Source of the DNA: Streptomyces sp. NBC_01476
Lineage (GTDB): Bacteria > Actinomycetota > Actinomycetes > Streptomycetales > Streptomycetaceae
DNA length: 64,000 bases
Direction of reading: 5' to 3'
Assembly: GCF_036227265.1 (NCBI RefSeq)
Contig: NZ_CP109446.1
Span: forward strand, 4,904,001 to 4,968,000
The position numbers were made by a program, and so were the translations under genes. The notes beneath the pieces were generated by a model. It worked only from the letters and a program-made list of their open reading frames with translations, did not search any database and was not told where the DNA came from. Each line of letters opens with the position of its first letter. The first letter of the stretch is position 1. Shown here in pieces: positions 8,957 through 19,357 of the stretch.

Positions 8957-9319
8957 ATGAAGGTTATCTGCCCGGAACGGGCCGTACTGGAGCACGTCAC
9001 CAGCCGCTGGGGCGTCCTGGTCCTCTCCGCCCTGCTGGACGGCACCCGCCGGTTCAGCGAGCTGCGCCGGGAGATCGGCGAGGTCAGCGAGAAGATGCTC
9101 ACCCAGACGCTGCGCACCCTGGAGCGCGACGGCTTCGTCCGCCGCGAGGCCCGGCCGGTCATCCCCCCGCACGTCGACTACGCCCTCACCCCGCTCGGCG
9201 AGCAGGCCGCCCGCCAGGTCCGCGCCCTCAGCCGCTGGACCGAGGAGCATGTACCGGACGTCTTCGCGGCCCGTGCGGCGTACGACGCCCGGACGGCGGC
9301 GACGGTACAGACGGTATGA
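8957..9319 (+). CDS. HxlR-family transcriptional regulator
   Basis: 120 residues, a winged-helix protein. The HxlR pattern is complete: a conserved early cysteine (residue 5), VTSRWGVLVLSALLDGTRRFSELRREI, then LTQTLRTLERDGFV (recognition helix region), and YALTPLGEQ. HxlR/QorR proteins often sense thiol-reactive or electrophilic compounds through this cysteine. ATG at 8957. Divergent from the QorB-like gene; a palindrome lies between them. Confidence 0.9.
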   Translation: MKVICPERAVLEHVTSRWGVLVLSALLDGTRRFSELRREIGEVSEKMLTQTLRTLERDGFVRREARPVIPPHVDYALTPLGEQAARQVRALSRWTEEHVPDVFAARAAYDARTAATVQTV

Positions 9320-9382
9320 ACGCCCGCCGAGCCGCCCGTCGCGAGCCGCCCGCCGCGAGCCCGCCGCCGTGCCGGGAGACGG

Positions 9383-9418
9383 CGATGCCCGGCGCCGGAA
9401 GGACCGGGCCGGGCATCG
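9383..9418. terminator. Bidirectional hairpin terminator
   Basis: Perfect 11-bp stem CGATGCCCGGC (9383-9393) / GCCGGGCATCG (9408-9418) with a 14-base loop, placed between the convergent HxlR-type gene and korB. There is no T-tract, as is common for Streptomyces terminators. Confidence 0.7.
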
Positions 9419-9433
9419 TACGGTCGGTTCCCG

Positions 9434-10487
<1,054 letters not shown>

Positions 10488-10495
<8 letters not shown>

Positions 10496-12473
10496 CCTCA
10501 CGCTCCACATCCGCACGTTCGCCCAGTTCGGTTCCGCTGAGTTCGGCGATGGCCGTCGCCAGCTGCTCGGCCTTGAACGGCAGGCCGGTGACCTGGTTGT
10601 AGGACACCGCGTCCACCAGGTACTTCGCCCGCAGCAGATGGGCGAGCTGGCCGAGGTTCATCTCCGGCACGATCACCTTGTCGTAGCCGCGGAGGACCTC
10701 ACCGAGGTTGGCCGGGAAGGGGTTGAGGTTCCGCAGGTGCGCCTGCGCGACCGTGCCGCCGCCGGCCCGGATCCGGCGGACCGCCGCGGTGATCGGCCCG
10801 TAGGTCGACCCCCATCCGACGACCAGCGTGGTGGCCTCCCCGGACGGGTCGTCCACGGCCAGGTCGGGGACGGTGACCCCGTCGATCTTGGCCTGCCGGG
10901 TGCGGACCATGAAGTCGTGGTTCGCCGGGTCGTAGGAGATGTTCCCGGTGCCGTCCTGCTTCTCGATCCCCCCGATCCGGTGCTCAAGGCCCGGCGTGCC
11001 CGGCACCGCCCACGGCCGCGCGAGGGTCTCGGGGTCCCGCAGATACGGCCAGAACTCGGCGGAGCCGTCCTTCGCGGTGTGGTTCGGTCCGGACGCGAAC
11101 TCCACTCCCAGCTCCGGGAGTTCGTCCACATCCGGGATCCGCCACGGCTCGGAGCCGTTCGCCAGATACCCGTCGGAGAGCAGCAGCACCGGTGTGCGGT
11201 ACGTCACCGCGATCCGGGCCGCCTCCAGGGCGGCGGTGAAGCACTCCGCCGCGGTGGCCGGCGCGACGATCGGCACCGGCGCCTCACCGTTGCGCCCGTA
11301 CATCGCCTGCAGCAGGTCCGCCTGCTCGGTCTTGGTCGGCATCCCCGTCGAAGGACCGCCGCGCTGGATGTCCACCACCAGCAGCGGCAGTTCCAGCGAC
11401 ACCGCCAGTCCGATCGTCTCCGACTTCAGCGCGACGCCCGGGCCGGAGGTGGTGGTCACCGCCAGGGACCCGCCGAACGCCGCCCCCAGTGCCGCTCCGA
11501 TCGCGGCGATCTCGTCCTCCGCCTGGAAGGTCCGCACCCCGAAGTTCTTGTGCTTCGACAGTTCGTGCAGGATGTCGGAGGCCGGGGTGATCGGGTACGA
11601 CCCCAGGAACAGCGGCAGCCCGCTGCGGACCGACGCCGCCACCAGCCCGTAGGACAGGGCCAGGTTCCCGGAGATGTTCCGGTAGGTGCCGGCCGGGAAC
11701 GCGGAACCGGCCGGGGCGACCTCGTAGGAGACCGCGAAGTCCTCGGTGGTCTCGCCGAAGTTCCACCCGGCCCGGAAGGCGGTGACATTCGCCTCCGCGA
11801 TGTCCGGCTTCTTCGCGAACTTCTTGCGCAGGAACGCCTCGGTGTTCTCCGTCGGGCGGTGGTACATCCACGACAGCAGCCCCAGCGCGAACATGTTCTT
11901 CGCGCGCTCGGCGTCCTTGCGGGCCAGGCCCGACTCCTTCAGCGCCTCCAGCGTCAGCGTCGTCAACGGCACCGGGTGCACCGCGAAGCCGTCCAGGGAC
12001 CCGTCCTCCAGCGGACTCGCCCCGTACCCGACCTTCGCCAATGCCCGCTTGGTGAACTCGTCGGTGTTCACGATGACCTCGGCGCCCCGCGGCAGATCCC
12101 CGATGTTCGCCTTCAGCGCCGCCGGGTTCATCGCCACCAGGACGTCCGGCGCGTCCCCCGGCGTGAGGATGTCGTGGTCCGCGAAGTGCAGCTGGAACGA
12201 CGACACCCCGGGCAGCGTCCCTGCGGGTGCCCGGATCTCGGCCGGGAAGTTGGGCAGCGTCGACAGGTCGTTGCCGAAGGACGCCGTCTCCGACGTGAAC
12301 CGGTCACCCGTCAACTGCATCCCGTCCCCGGAGTCACCGGCGAACCGGATGATCACCCGGTCGAGCCGTTTTGTCTCCTTCGCCGGTGTGCGCTGTTCGC
12401 CCAGAACGTCGGTGATGATGGCAGGCGTATGTCCCGCGCCCGCACTGGTGGGGCTGCTGACCTGGCTGGTCAC
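10488..12473 (-). CDS. korA: 2-oxoacid:ferredoxin oxidoreductase, fused gamma-alpha subunit (KorA)
   Basis: 661 residues. The N-terminal gamma domain carries RFAGDSGDGMQLTG (~43-56); the alpha part carries LFLGSYPITPASDILHEL and TTTSGPGVALKSE, then PSTGMPTKTEQADLLQA, all typical of fused KorA in actinobacteria. The start is GTG at 12473 with AGGAGG nine bases upstream; the 13 codons before it are Arg/Pro-rich and lack a site. It forms an operon with korB (8-bp overlap). The reduced ferredoxin it generates is relevant to the nearby nuo operon without NADH-input subunits. Confidence 0.92.
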
Positions 12474-12595
12474 TGAATCGGACCTCCTTCGAGGCGGCGG
12501 CTCACCGGTCATGGTACGTCGGTAAGGGTGACCTTCCCCGTACGTCCCGGAATGTGGAAGACAGCCCGGGTGCCGGGAGACAAGCTGTCAACAAC

Positions 12596-13255
12596 CTATG
12601 AGTTCACATAGGTCAGCACGGCGAGTACGCGCCGGTGATCCCCGTCACTCGGGGCCAGGCCCAGCTTCAGGAAGATGTTGCTGACGTGCTTCTCCACCGC
12701 GCCGTCGCTCACCACCAGCTGCCGGGCGACCGCCGAGTTCGTCCGGCCCTCCGCCATCAGGCCGAGCACTTCGCGCTCCCGCGGGGTCAGGCCGGCCAGC
12801 ACGTCCTGCTTGCGGCTGCGGCCGAGCAGCTGGGCGACGACCTCGGGGTCGAGCGCGGTGCCGCCCTCGGCCACCCGGACCACCGCGTCCACGAACTCCC
12901 TGACCTCGGCGACGCGGTCCTTGAGCAGGTAGCCGACACCGCGGCTTGAGCCGGCCAGCAGCTCGGTGGCGTACTGCTCCTCCACGTACTGCGACAGCAC
13001 CAGGACGCCGACGCCCGGGTGGTCGCGGCGCAGCTGGACGGCCGCCCGGACACCCTCGTCGGTGTGCGTGGGCGGCATCCGCACGTCCGCCACCACCACG
13101 TCGGGCGGCGCGCCCTGCGCCGCCAGCTCGTCGACCGCCTTCAGCAGCCCCACCGCGTCGCCGACGCCCGCCACCACGTCGTGACCGCGATCGGTCAGCA
13201 GCCGGGTCAGGCCCTCCCGAAGCAGTACCGAGTCTTCGGCGATGACCACCCGCAC
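12596..13255 (-). CDS. NarL/FixJ-family response regulator
   Basis: 219 residues. Receiver domain VRVVIAEDSVLLREGLTRLL with the acidic pair at the N-terminus, phospho-acceptor Asp in VVVADVRMPP (~52-57) and Lys in GYLLKDRV. C-terminal LuxR-type HTH LTPREREVLGLMAEGRTN through VEKHVSNIFLKLGL. GTG at 13255 is preferred since GGAGG lies five bases upstream; an in-frame GTG at 13267 is the alternative. The partner kinases are encoded 1.2 and 2.7 kb upstream on the same strand, but an oppositely oriented quinone oxidoreductase gene separates them. Confidence 0.9.
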   Translation of the reverse strand: MRVVIAEDSVLLREGLTRLLTDRGHDVVAGVGDAVGLLKAVDELAAQGAPPDVVVADVRMPPTHTDEGVRAAVQLRRDHPGVGVLVLSQYVEEQYATELLAGSSRGVGYLLKDRVAEVREFVDAVVRVAEGGTALDPEVVAQLLGRSRKQDVLAGLTPREREVLGLMAEGRTNSAVARQLVVSDGAVEKHVSNIFLKLGLAPSDGDHRRVLAVLTYVNS

Positions 13256-13402
13256 CTTGTCCTCCACCGTTCGCCAGCCCCCCGTGTCGTCCGTGACTCT
13301 CCCAGCATCCCAGCATCGGCGGGGCGATGGGGAATACGGTGCCGGTGGGCAAGGTTGCGCCCCGCGCCGCGGTCCGGCGGCGCCCACGGGAGAGGAGAGC
13401 GC

Positions 13403-14359
13403 GTGCGCGCGGTCGGTTTCGACGTCAACGGTGGCCCCGAGGTGCTGCGGCCGGTGGAGCTGCCGGTCCCGGAACCGGGCCCGGGGCAGGTGCTGATACG
13501 CGTCGCGTACGCCGGGGTGAACCACGGCGAGATGTGCCACCGGCTCGGCGACTTCGGGGCGCCCGCCGGCATCGAGGTCCCCGGCCTCGAGGTGTCCGGC
13601 GAGGTGACCGCGCTCGGGCCCGGCGTCACCGGTCTGGCCTGCGGCGATCCGGTGGCGGCGTATCTGCCGGACGGCGGCGGGTACGCGCAGTACGCGGTGG
13701 CTCCCGCCGCGTTCGCGTATCCGCTGGACGGGATATCCCTGCGTGACGGGGGCGGCGCGGCGCTCGCACTGACCACCGCGTACGGGGTGCTGGCCGGCGC
13801 CGCGCGGCTGGCCGCGGGGGACACGGTGCTGATCCACGCGGCGGCGGGCGGGGTGGGCTCGGCCGCCGCCCAGATCGCGCGGGCACTGGGCGCCGCCGCG
13901 GTGCACGGCACGGTCGGGTCGGCGGCGAAGGCGGATTACGCCAAGCGCTTCGGTTACGACGCGGTGCACCTGCGGGACGGCTTCGCCGAGCACGTCAGCG
14001 ACCTGGATGTCGTCCTCGACCCGATCGGCGGCCCGACCCGGCAGGCCGGCCTCTCCGTACTCGCCCCCTTCGGCCGCCTCGTGGTCTACGGCGACGCGGC
14101 CCGCCGCCCCGACCTCAGCCTCCCCGTCCTGCCGCTGCGCCGGAACAACCGCTCCCTGGCCGGCTACGACCTCGCCGACCTGGCCCGCCGCGCCCCCACC
14201 GTGGTCCGCTCGCACGCGCTGTCGGCGCTGTCCCTGCTGGCCTCGGGCGCGATCCGGCTCGACATCACCACCGAACTCCCGCTCACCGCCGCCGCCCAGG
14301 CCCACGAGACCCTCCAGGCCGGGCTGAACGTCGGCAAGACGCTGCTCACGGTGGACTGA
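13403..14359 (+). CDS. NADPH:quinone oxidoreductase-like MDR-family dehydrogenase
   Basis: 318 residues, zinc-independent medium-chain dehydrogenase. The N-terminal GroES-like half has VAYAGVNHGEMCHRLG and GLEVSGEVTALGPGV; the NADPH-binding half has GDTVLIHAAAGGVGSAAAQIA (AAGGVGSAAAQ motif, ~138-150). No catalytic zinc ligands are evident, as in QOR/crotonyl-type members. GTG at 13403 with GAGGAGAG upstream. It sits in opposite orientation between a response regulator and its kinases, which suggests insertion or local inversion in a two-component locus. The substrate is unknown. Confidence 0.85.
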   Translation: MRAVGFDVNGGPEVLRPVELPVPEPGPGQVLIRVAYAGVNHGEMCHRLGDFGAPAGIEVPGLEVSGEVTALGPGVTGLACGDPVAAYLPDGGGYAQYAVAPAAFAYPLDGISLRDGGGAALALTTAYGVLAGAARLAAGDTVLIHAAAGGVGSAAAQIARALGAAAVHGTVGSAAKADYAKRFGYDAVHLRDGFAEHVSDLDVVLDPIGGPTRQAGLSVLAPFGRLVVYGDAARRPDLSLPVLPLRRNNRSLAGYDLADLARRAPTVVRSHALSALSLLASGAIRLDITTELPLTAAAQAHETLQAGLNVGKTLLTVD

Positions 14360-14472
14360 CCCGGGGGGTGGGCCGATCGCGGCCGGCCGCCGACCGACCG
14401 GGGGCCGGCCGCGGACCGGTCGTGGGCGGACCCGCCGGCCGGCCGCTGACCGGTCGTGGGCGCGGACCGCTC

Positions 14473-15789
14473 CTATACCCGCCAGGGGAGCTCCGCGGTG
14501 ACACGGGTGGGGCCGCCCGCCGCCGAGTCCACCACCAGGACACCGTCCACCGAGTCGAGGCGTTCGGCGAGCCCGGCCAGGCCGGACCCCGCGCCGGCCT
14601 CCGCCCCGCCCCGCCCGTTGTCGCGGACCTGGAGCATCAGCCGGTCCCCTGACCGCCAGACGTCCACCGAGGCGCGGGACGCCCCGCTGTGCTTGCTGAC
14701 GTTCTGCAGCAGTTCGGAGACGGTGAAGTACGCGATGCCCTCGATCGCCGGGACCGGCCGGGCCGGCAGGTCCACGGTCACCGCCACCGGGACGGTGCAC
14801 CGCGCCGCCACCGCCGAGAGCGCCGGGCCGAGGCCCCGGTCGGTGAGGATCGCCGGGTGGATGCCGCGGGCCAGGTCGCGCAGCTCCTGGAGGGCGATCT
14901 TCACCTCGCCGTGCGCCTCCTCCACCATCGCCGCGCCTGCCTCCGGGTCCTCCAGCAGCTTCTCCTTGGCCAGGCCGAGGTCCATGGCCAGGGCCACCAG
15001 CCGTGCCTGGGCGCCGTCGTGCAGGTCACGTTCGATGCGCCGCAGGTCGGCGGCGGCGTGGTCGACCACCACCCCGCGGTCCGACTCCAGCTCGGTCACC
15101 CGGCTGTCCAGCCGGGACGGGCCCAGCAGCCCGCTCACCAGCAGCCGGTCCACGTGCGCCATCCCGCGGACCACCCACGGCGACGCCAGGACGAGCAGCA
15201 GCCCGGCCACCACGCACAGCACCATGTCCGCCGGGGTGTGCAGCCACCAGCCGTGCCGGTCGTCGCCCGAACCGTGGACCTGCAGGCCCTGCTGCCCGAA
15301 GTAGACCGGGAAGACCCAGCGCCACAGCGGATAGGTCAGCAGGCCCCAGCCGTAGGTGAAAAAGCTGATGGCGACCGAGAAGGTGAAGACCCCCCACGGG
15401 AAGTGGAGCAGGCAGTAGATGGCGTGCCGCCAGTTGACGCCGCTGCCGAGCTGCCCGCCGAGCCAGGGGAAGAAGCCGCGGCCCTTGGTGCGCACCGGTG
15501 CCGGCTCTGCCACCTCCAGCCAGAGCAGGGAGCGGGCCCGGGCCCGCTCGGCGTAGCCGACCGCCCGGCAGCCACCGAGCGCCAGCACCAGCACCGGCAG
15601 CCCGACGAAGGTGATCAGCAGTCCGGCACCGAGCGACAGCGTCGTCACGGTCCACACGAAGCCGATGACACCCATCGGCAGGTTGAGCAGCAGATAGGCG
15701 AACTCCCGCCATGTCCGTGCCTCGACCGGTGCCCGCAGCGCGGCCGGCAGCCGGTGCGCGCCCTCCTGTGCCGGGTAGCCGTACGCCAT
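14473..15789 (-). CDS. Membrane sensor histidine kinase (HisKA_3 type), copy 1
   Basis: About 438 residues. The N-terminal 'sensor' region has paired hydrophobic segments (residues ~30-70 and ~125-160, plus one near 215-235). The phosphoacceptor motif is RRIERDLHDGAQARLVALA (His at about residue 278). The HATPase part has ELLQNVSKHSGAS (N box) and VRDNGRGG with GLAGLAERL. ATG at 15789 is preferred over two upstream in-frame ATGs for lack of a site there; AAAGGA precedes it. Its catalytic core is almost identical to the next kinase, with a continuous identical stretch of about 85 bp around the H-box, implying recent duplication or gene conversion. Confidence 0.87.
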   Translation of the reverse strand: MAYGYPAQEGAHRLPAALRAPVEARTWREFAYLLLNLPMGVIGFVWTVTTLSLGAGLLITFVGLPVLVLALGGCRAVGYAERARARSLLWLEVAEPAPVRTKGRGFFPWLGGQLGSGVNWRHAIYCLLHFPWGVFTFSVAISFFTYGWGLLTYPLWRWVFPVYFGQQGLQVHGSGDDRHGWWLHTPADMVLCVVAGLLLVLASPWVVRGMAHVDRLLVSGLLGPSRLDSRVTELESDRGVVVDHAAADLRRIERDLHDGAQARLVALAMDLGLAKEKLLEDPEAGAAMVEEAHGEVKIALQELRDLARGIHPAILTDRGLGPALSAVAARCTVPVAVTVDLPARPVPAIEGIAYFTVSELLQNVSKHSGASRASVDVWRSGDRLMLQVRDNGRGGAEAGAGSGLAGLAERLDSVDGVLVVDSAAGGPTRVTAELPWRV

Positions 15790-16004
15790 CACCGGGACCG
15801 TCCTTTCCGCCCTGCTCGTCATACCGCCATCGTGCGGCGGGCGGCGGCCGGAACCCATGGTGCGGATCGGCGTCTTGGGGGTGGGGCTATCCCTACCCGC
15901 GGGCGCTGCCTGCCGGCTTTACCTGCCGGCCCGTGAGCCCCGGGTGCGGCGGAACCGCCCGCACGGTGTGCTGTGCGGGCGCCGGCCGCGGCGGTACCGG
16001 CCGC

Positions 16005-17210
16005 TCAGTGCTTCACGGCGCCGGTCCGGCGGAACTCCCGGTCCCGCCACGGCAGTTCCGCGGTCACCGTGGTCGGCCCGCCGGCCGGGGAAGCGACCAC
16101 GAAGAGTCCGTCCACCGAGTCCAGCCGTTCGGCGAGCCCGGCCAGGCCGGACCCCGATCCGACGTCCGCCCCGCCGCGCCCGTCGTCCCGTACCTGGAGC
16201 ATCAGCCGGTCCCCGGCCCGCCACACGTCCACCGAGGCGCTGCGGGCCTGGCTGTGCTTGCTGACGTTCTGCAGCAGCTCGGAGACGGTGAAGTACGCGA
16301 TGCCCTCGATCGCCTCCGCGGGCCGGGCCGGCAGATCGACGGTGACGGCGACCCGGACCGTACAGCGGGAGGCCACCGACGACAGGGCCGCGTCCAGGCC
16401 GCGGTCGGTGAGGATCGCCGGGTGGATGCCGCGGGCCAGGTCGCGCAGCTCCTGGAGGGCGATCTTCACCTCGCCGTGCGCCTCGCCGACCATCTTCGCC
16501 GCCGCCTCCGGGTCCTCCAGCAGCTTCTCCTTGGCCAGGCCGAGGTCCATGGCCAGGGCGACCAGTCTGGCCTGGGCGCCGTCGTGCAGGTCACGTTCGA
16601 TGCGCCGCAGGTCGGCGGCGGCGTGGTCGACCACCACCCCGCGGTCCGACTCCAGCTCCGCGATCCGCCGCTCCAGCTCGTCCGAGGGCTGCAGCAGGCC
16701 CCGTACCAGTGTCCGGTCCACCGTGGACATCGCCCGCGCCAGGAACGGCAGCACCGGCCAGAGCACGAAGAGCCCGACCAGGGTGACGGTGAAGGTCACG
16801 ATCCCCCAGGGCAGCCGGATCGCGAAGTACAGCGCGTGCCGCCACGCCACCGGGTCCTTCAGCGACGCCCACAGCCACGGCAGAAAGCCCATCGTGCCCG
16901 GCCGCAGCGGCCGCGGCTCCTCGACGTGCACCCCCAGCAGCGCCCGGGCCCGGGCCCGCTCCACCCCTCCCAGCAGCCGGCAGCCCATCAGCCCGAGCGC
17001 GAGCAGCGGCAGGCCGATCACGGTCACCGACAGGCCGGCGCCGAGGCTGATGGTGGTGACGACGTACACGAAGCCGACGATCGAGGTGAAGAGGTTGATC
17101 AGCAGGTGTGCGATCTCCCGCCACGTCACCGCGTCGAACATCGCGAACCGGGCGCGCGGCAGCGGGTCGTCGGTCGGGGTGGCGGCGCCGGGTGCGGGCG
17201 AGGTGGTCAT
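16005..17210 (-). CDS. Membrane sensor histidine kinase (HisKA_3 type), copy 2
   Basis: 401 residues from ATG 17210. Same architecture as its neighbour: an N-terminal sensor region with paired membrane segments (~30-75, ~120-155), H-box RRIERDLHDGAQARLVALA, N-box ELLQNVSKHSQAR, and VRDDGRGGADVG. It lacks the extra extracytoplasmic stretch and membrane segment present in copy 1, so input may differ while the output core is shared. It probably feeds the same response regulator at 12596-13255. The upstream end is divergent from nuoA, with about 210 bp between. Confidence 0.87.
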   Translation of the reverse strand: MTTSPAPGAATPTDDPLPRARFAMFDAVTWREIAHLLINLFTSIVGFVYVVTTISLGAGLSVTVIGLPLLALGLMGCRLLGGVERARARALLGVHVEEPRPLRPGTMGFLPWLWASLKDPVAWRHALYFAIRLPWGIVTFTVTLVGLFVLWPVLPFLARAMSTVDRTLVRGLLQPSDELERRIAELESDRGVVVDHAAADLRRIERDLHDGAQARLVALAMDLGLAKEKLLEDPEAAAKMVGEAHGEVKIALQELRDLARGIHPAILTDRGLDAALSSVASRCTVRVAVTVDLPARPAEAIEGIAYFTVSELLQNVSKHSQARSASVDVWRAGDRLMLQVRDDGRGGADVGSGSGLAGLAERLDSVDGLFVVASPAGGPTTVTAELPWRDREFRRTGAVKH

Positions 17211-17418
17211 GGTCCAAGCCTGCCGGGTCCGGGGGCGGCTCCGCCATGGGGTGCGCCGTCCGGACGGAGGTGGGGTTATCCCCCGGCCGGGAACAGGGAG
17301 GGGACGGGGGATGCGGGCGTGAACCCAGGGCCTAGACTCCCTCCGTATAAATCGTCTAAAGATCCACCCGGGTCGCTGGACACCACCGGTCAACGAGTGA
17401 AACGAGGGGCGGACGGAC
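17211..17418. promoter_or_regulatory. Divergent promoter region of kinase copy 2 and nuo operon
   Basis: The only non-coding DNA before the ten-gene nuo operon. An AT-richer stretch at 17345-17362 (CCGTATAAATCGTCTAAAG) contains a TATAAA -10-like hexamer ~70 bp before nuoA. No confident -35 partner was found. Confidence 0.4.
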
Positions 17419-17787
17419 GTGGACTACTTCCACGGCTACTCGGTCGTCGGCCTGGTCGCGGTCGTCGGTGTGCTCTTCGTGGCGGTCGCGTTCGCGTCCG
17501 GCCGGCTGCTGCGGCCGGTCGTGCCGACGCAGGAGAAGATGCTCACCTACGAGTGCGGGGTCGATCCGGTCGGCGAGGGCTGGGCGCACACGCAGGTGCG
17601 GTATTACGTGTACGCCTTCCTCTATGTGATCTTCGCGGTGGACGCGATCTTCCTCTTCCCCTGGGCCACCGTCTTCGCGGCGCCGGGCTTCGGGGGCACC
17701 ACGCTGGCGGAGATGTTCGTCTTCATCGGCTTCCTCGCGGTCGGGCTGCTCTACGCCTGGAAGAAGGGCGTACTCGCATGGACCTGA
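17419..17787 (+). CDS. nuoA: NADH-quinone oxidoreductase-like subunit A
   Basis: 122 residues, three membrane helices; first gene of the operon. The conserved loop EKMLTYECGVDPVGEGW (~39-55) with the TM3 acidic residues around YVIFAVDAIFLFPW identifies NuoA. GTG start at 17419 behind GAGGGG. The last 10 bp overlap nuoB. Part of the membrane arm/Q-module interface. Confidence 0.93.
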   Translation: MDYFHGYSVVGLVAVVGVLFVAVAFASGRLLRPVVPTQEKMLTYECGVDPVGEGWAHTQVRYYVYAFLYVIFAVDAIFLFPWATVFAAPGFGGTTLAEMFVFIGFLAVGLLYAWKKGVLAWT

Positions 17788-18422
17788 CCCCCGCGCCCGT
17801 GCCCGCCGCGGGTGCCGCTTCCCCGGCGCCGGCCGAACTGCTGCCGGAGCCCCGGCGGCTGGGCCCGCTGGCCAGGCTCGCGCCCGAGCCGATGAAGGTG
17901 GTGCTCAACTGGGGGCGCCGCTACAGCCTGTGGGTCTTCAACTTCGGCCTGGCCTGCTGCGCGATCGAGTTCATCGCCGCGTCGATGGCCCGGCACGACT
18001 TCATCCGGCTCGGCGTGATCCCCTTCGCCCCCGGGCCCCGGCAGGCCGACCTGATGGTGGTCTCCGGCACGGTCACCGACAAGATGGCCCCGGCGGTCAA
18101 GCGGCTCTACGAGCAGATGCCCGAGCCGAAGTACGTCATCTCCTTCGGCGCCTGCTCCAACTGCGGCGGCCCCTACTGGGACTCCTACTCCGTCACCAAG
18201 GGCGTCGACCAGATCATCCCGGTCGACGTCTACGTACCCGGCTGCCCACCCCGGCCCGAGGCGCTGCTCCAGGGCATCCTCAAGCTCCAGGAGAAGATCG
18301 CCCGCGAGTCGCTGAAGGACCGGTACGCCACCGGCGCGGGCCGCCCGTCCGCCGCCGCGCTGACCAGCGGACTCGTTCAGGCGCCCGCGCCCGGCCCGAC
18401 CCCGGGAGCGGAGGAGCGGTGA
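17778..18422 (+). CDS. nuoB: NADH-quinone oxidoreductase-like subunit B (N2 cluster)
   Basis: 214 residues. All four N2 4Fe-4S ligands are present: the tandem cysteines of FGLACCAIEF (~54-63), GACSNCGG and the PGCPPRPE motif. A Pro/Ala-rich N-terminal tail (~35 residues) and C-terminal tail (~30) extend beyond the usual core. ATG at 17778 overlaps nuoA. It normally pairs with NuoD to form the quinone pocket, yet nuoD is absent from this operon. Confidence 0.93.
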   Translation: MDLTPAPVPAAGAASPAPAELLPEPRRLGPLARLAPEPMKVVLNWGRRYSLWVFNFGLACCAIEFIAASMARHDFIRLGVIPFAPGPRQADLMVVSGTVTDKMAPAVKRLYEQMPEPKYVISFGACSNCGGPYWDSYSVTKGVDQIIPVDVYVPGCPPRPEALLQGILKLQEKIARESLKDRYATGAGRPSAAALTSGLVQAPAPGPTPGAEER

Positions 18423-19357
18423 CCGGGTTCGAACGGCTGCCGGACGACGCGGCAGAGGTCTTCGGCGCGGGTGCCACGGCCGCGGTGGCGTACGACCTGC
18501 TCACCGTCGATGTGCCGGCGGACTCCTGGATCGCGGCGCTCACCACCGCCCGCGACGCACTGGGCTGCACCTTCTTCGACTGGCTCAGCGCGGTCGACGA
18601 ACCGGGCACCGGCTTCCAGGTCTGCGCGCACCTGGTCCGGCTCGACGGCGGGGTACGGCGGCTGCTGATCCGTACCACCGTCCCCCACGACGCCGCCGAA
18701 CTGCCCACCGCCACCGGTGTCTACGCGGGCGCGGGCTGGCACGAGCGGGAGACGCACGAGATGTTCGGCGTCGGCTTCACCGGGCATCCGCATTTGGCGC
18801 CGCTGCTGCTGCCCGAGGAGTTCGAGGGGCACCCGCTGCGGAAGGACTTCGTACTGGCGGCCCGGGTCGCCAAGGCGTGGCCGGGCGCGAAGGAGCCGGG
18901 CGAGTCGCACGACGGCGGCCCCAAGCGCCGGCAGATGCAGCCGCCGGGTGTGCCGGACCCCAACGAGTGGGGCCCGCTCAAGGGCCAGCTCCCGCCCGCG
19001 CCGTCCCGCCCGGCCCGGCCCCCGCGGGCCGCCGGCGCCCCCGGCGAACGCCCGGCCCGGCGCACCCGCAGCGTCACCGAGGGCTCGGCGAGCCAGGCAC
19101 CGGACCGGACCCCGGAACAGACCTCGGAGCAGGCCCCCGAACAGCCCCCGCAGCGGCCCGCGCCGCCGCGCGAACGCACGCCCGACGCGCCCTGGGAGCA
19201 GCGGACCGGCGAGCAGCGCACCGGGCAGTCCGGGCAGCCCGGCGAGCAGCAGACCGGCGGACAACAGCCTGGCGAGCAGCAGACCGGCCGGGCCGGCGGA
19301 CCGCAGCAGCCCCCGGCCGGGGGACCCCCACCCGCTGAAGGAGGCGACGACGCGTGA
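18419..19357 (+). CDS. nuoC: NADH-quinone oxidoreductase-like subunit C with long disordered tail
   Basis: 312 residues. The first ~155 residues are a 30-kDa-subunit domain, with FDWLSAVDE (~42-50) and the family signature WHERETHEMFGVGFTGHP (~107-124) followed by RKDFVL. The remaining ~150 residues are low-complexity Pro/Gln/Gly/Arg, with near-repeats of GEQ(Q/R)TG units, and no NuoD domain follows. GTG at 18419 overlaps the nuoB stop by 4 bp, and its own stop overlaps nuoH by 4 bp. So the usual nuoD-nuoG genes are missing, not displaced by a gap. Confidence 0.9.
   Translation: MTGFERLPDDAAEVFGAGATAAVAYDLLTVDVPADSWIAALTTARDALGCTFFDWLSAVDEPGTGFQVCAHLVRLDGGVRRLLIRTTVPHDAAELPTATGVYAGAGWHERETHEMFGVGFTGHPHLAPLLLPEEFEGHPLRKDFVLAARVAKAWPGAKEPGESHDGGPKRRQMQPPGVPDPNEWGPLKGQLPPAPSRPARPPRAAGAPGERPARRTRSVTEGSASQAPDRTPEQTSEQAPEQPPQRPAPPRERTPDAPWEQRTGEQRTGQSGQPGEQQTGGQQPGEQQTGRAGGPQQPPAGGPPPAEGGDDA

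Noticed and set aside
12596..14800. A 734-codon minus-strand open frame extending the response regulator upstream
   Set aside because: Only the last ~220 codons are protein-like. The upstream part is antisense to the quinone oxidoreductase gene, is Gly/Arg-rich, and a GTG with GGAGG starts the receiver domain.
17419..19357. NuoC-NuoD fusion
   Set aside because: The C-terminal half of the nuoC product is low-complexity Pro/Gln/Gly with no NuoD motifs.
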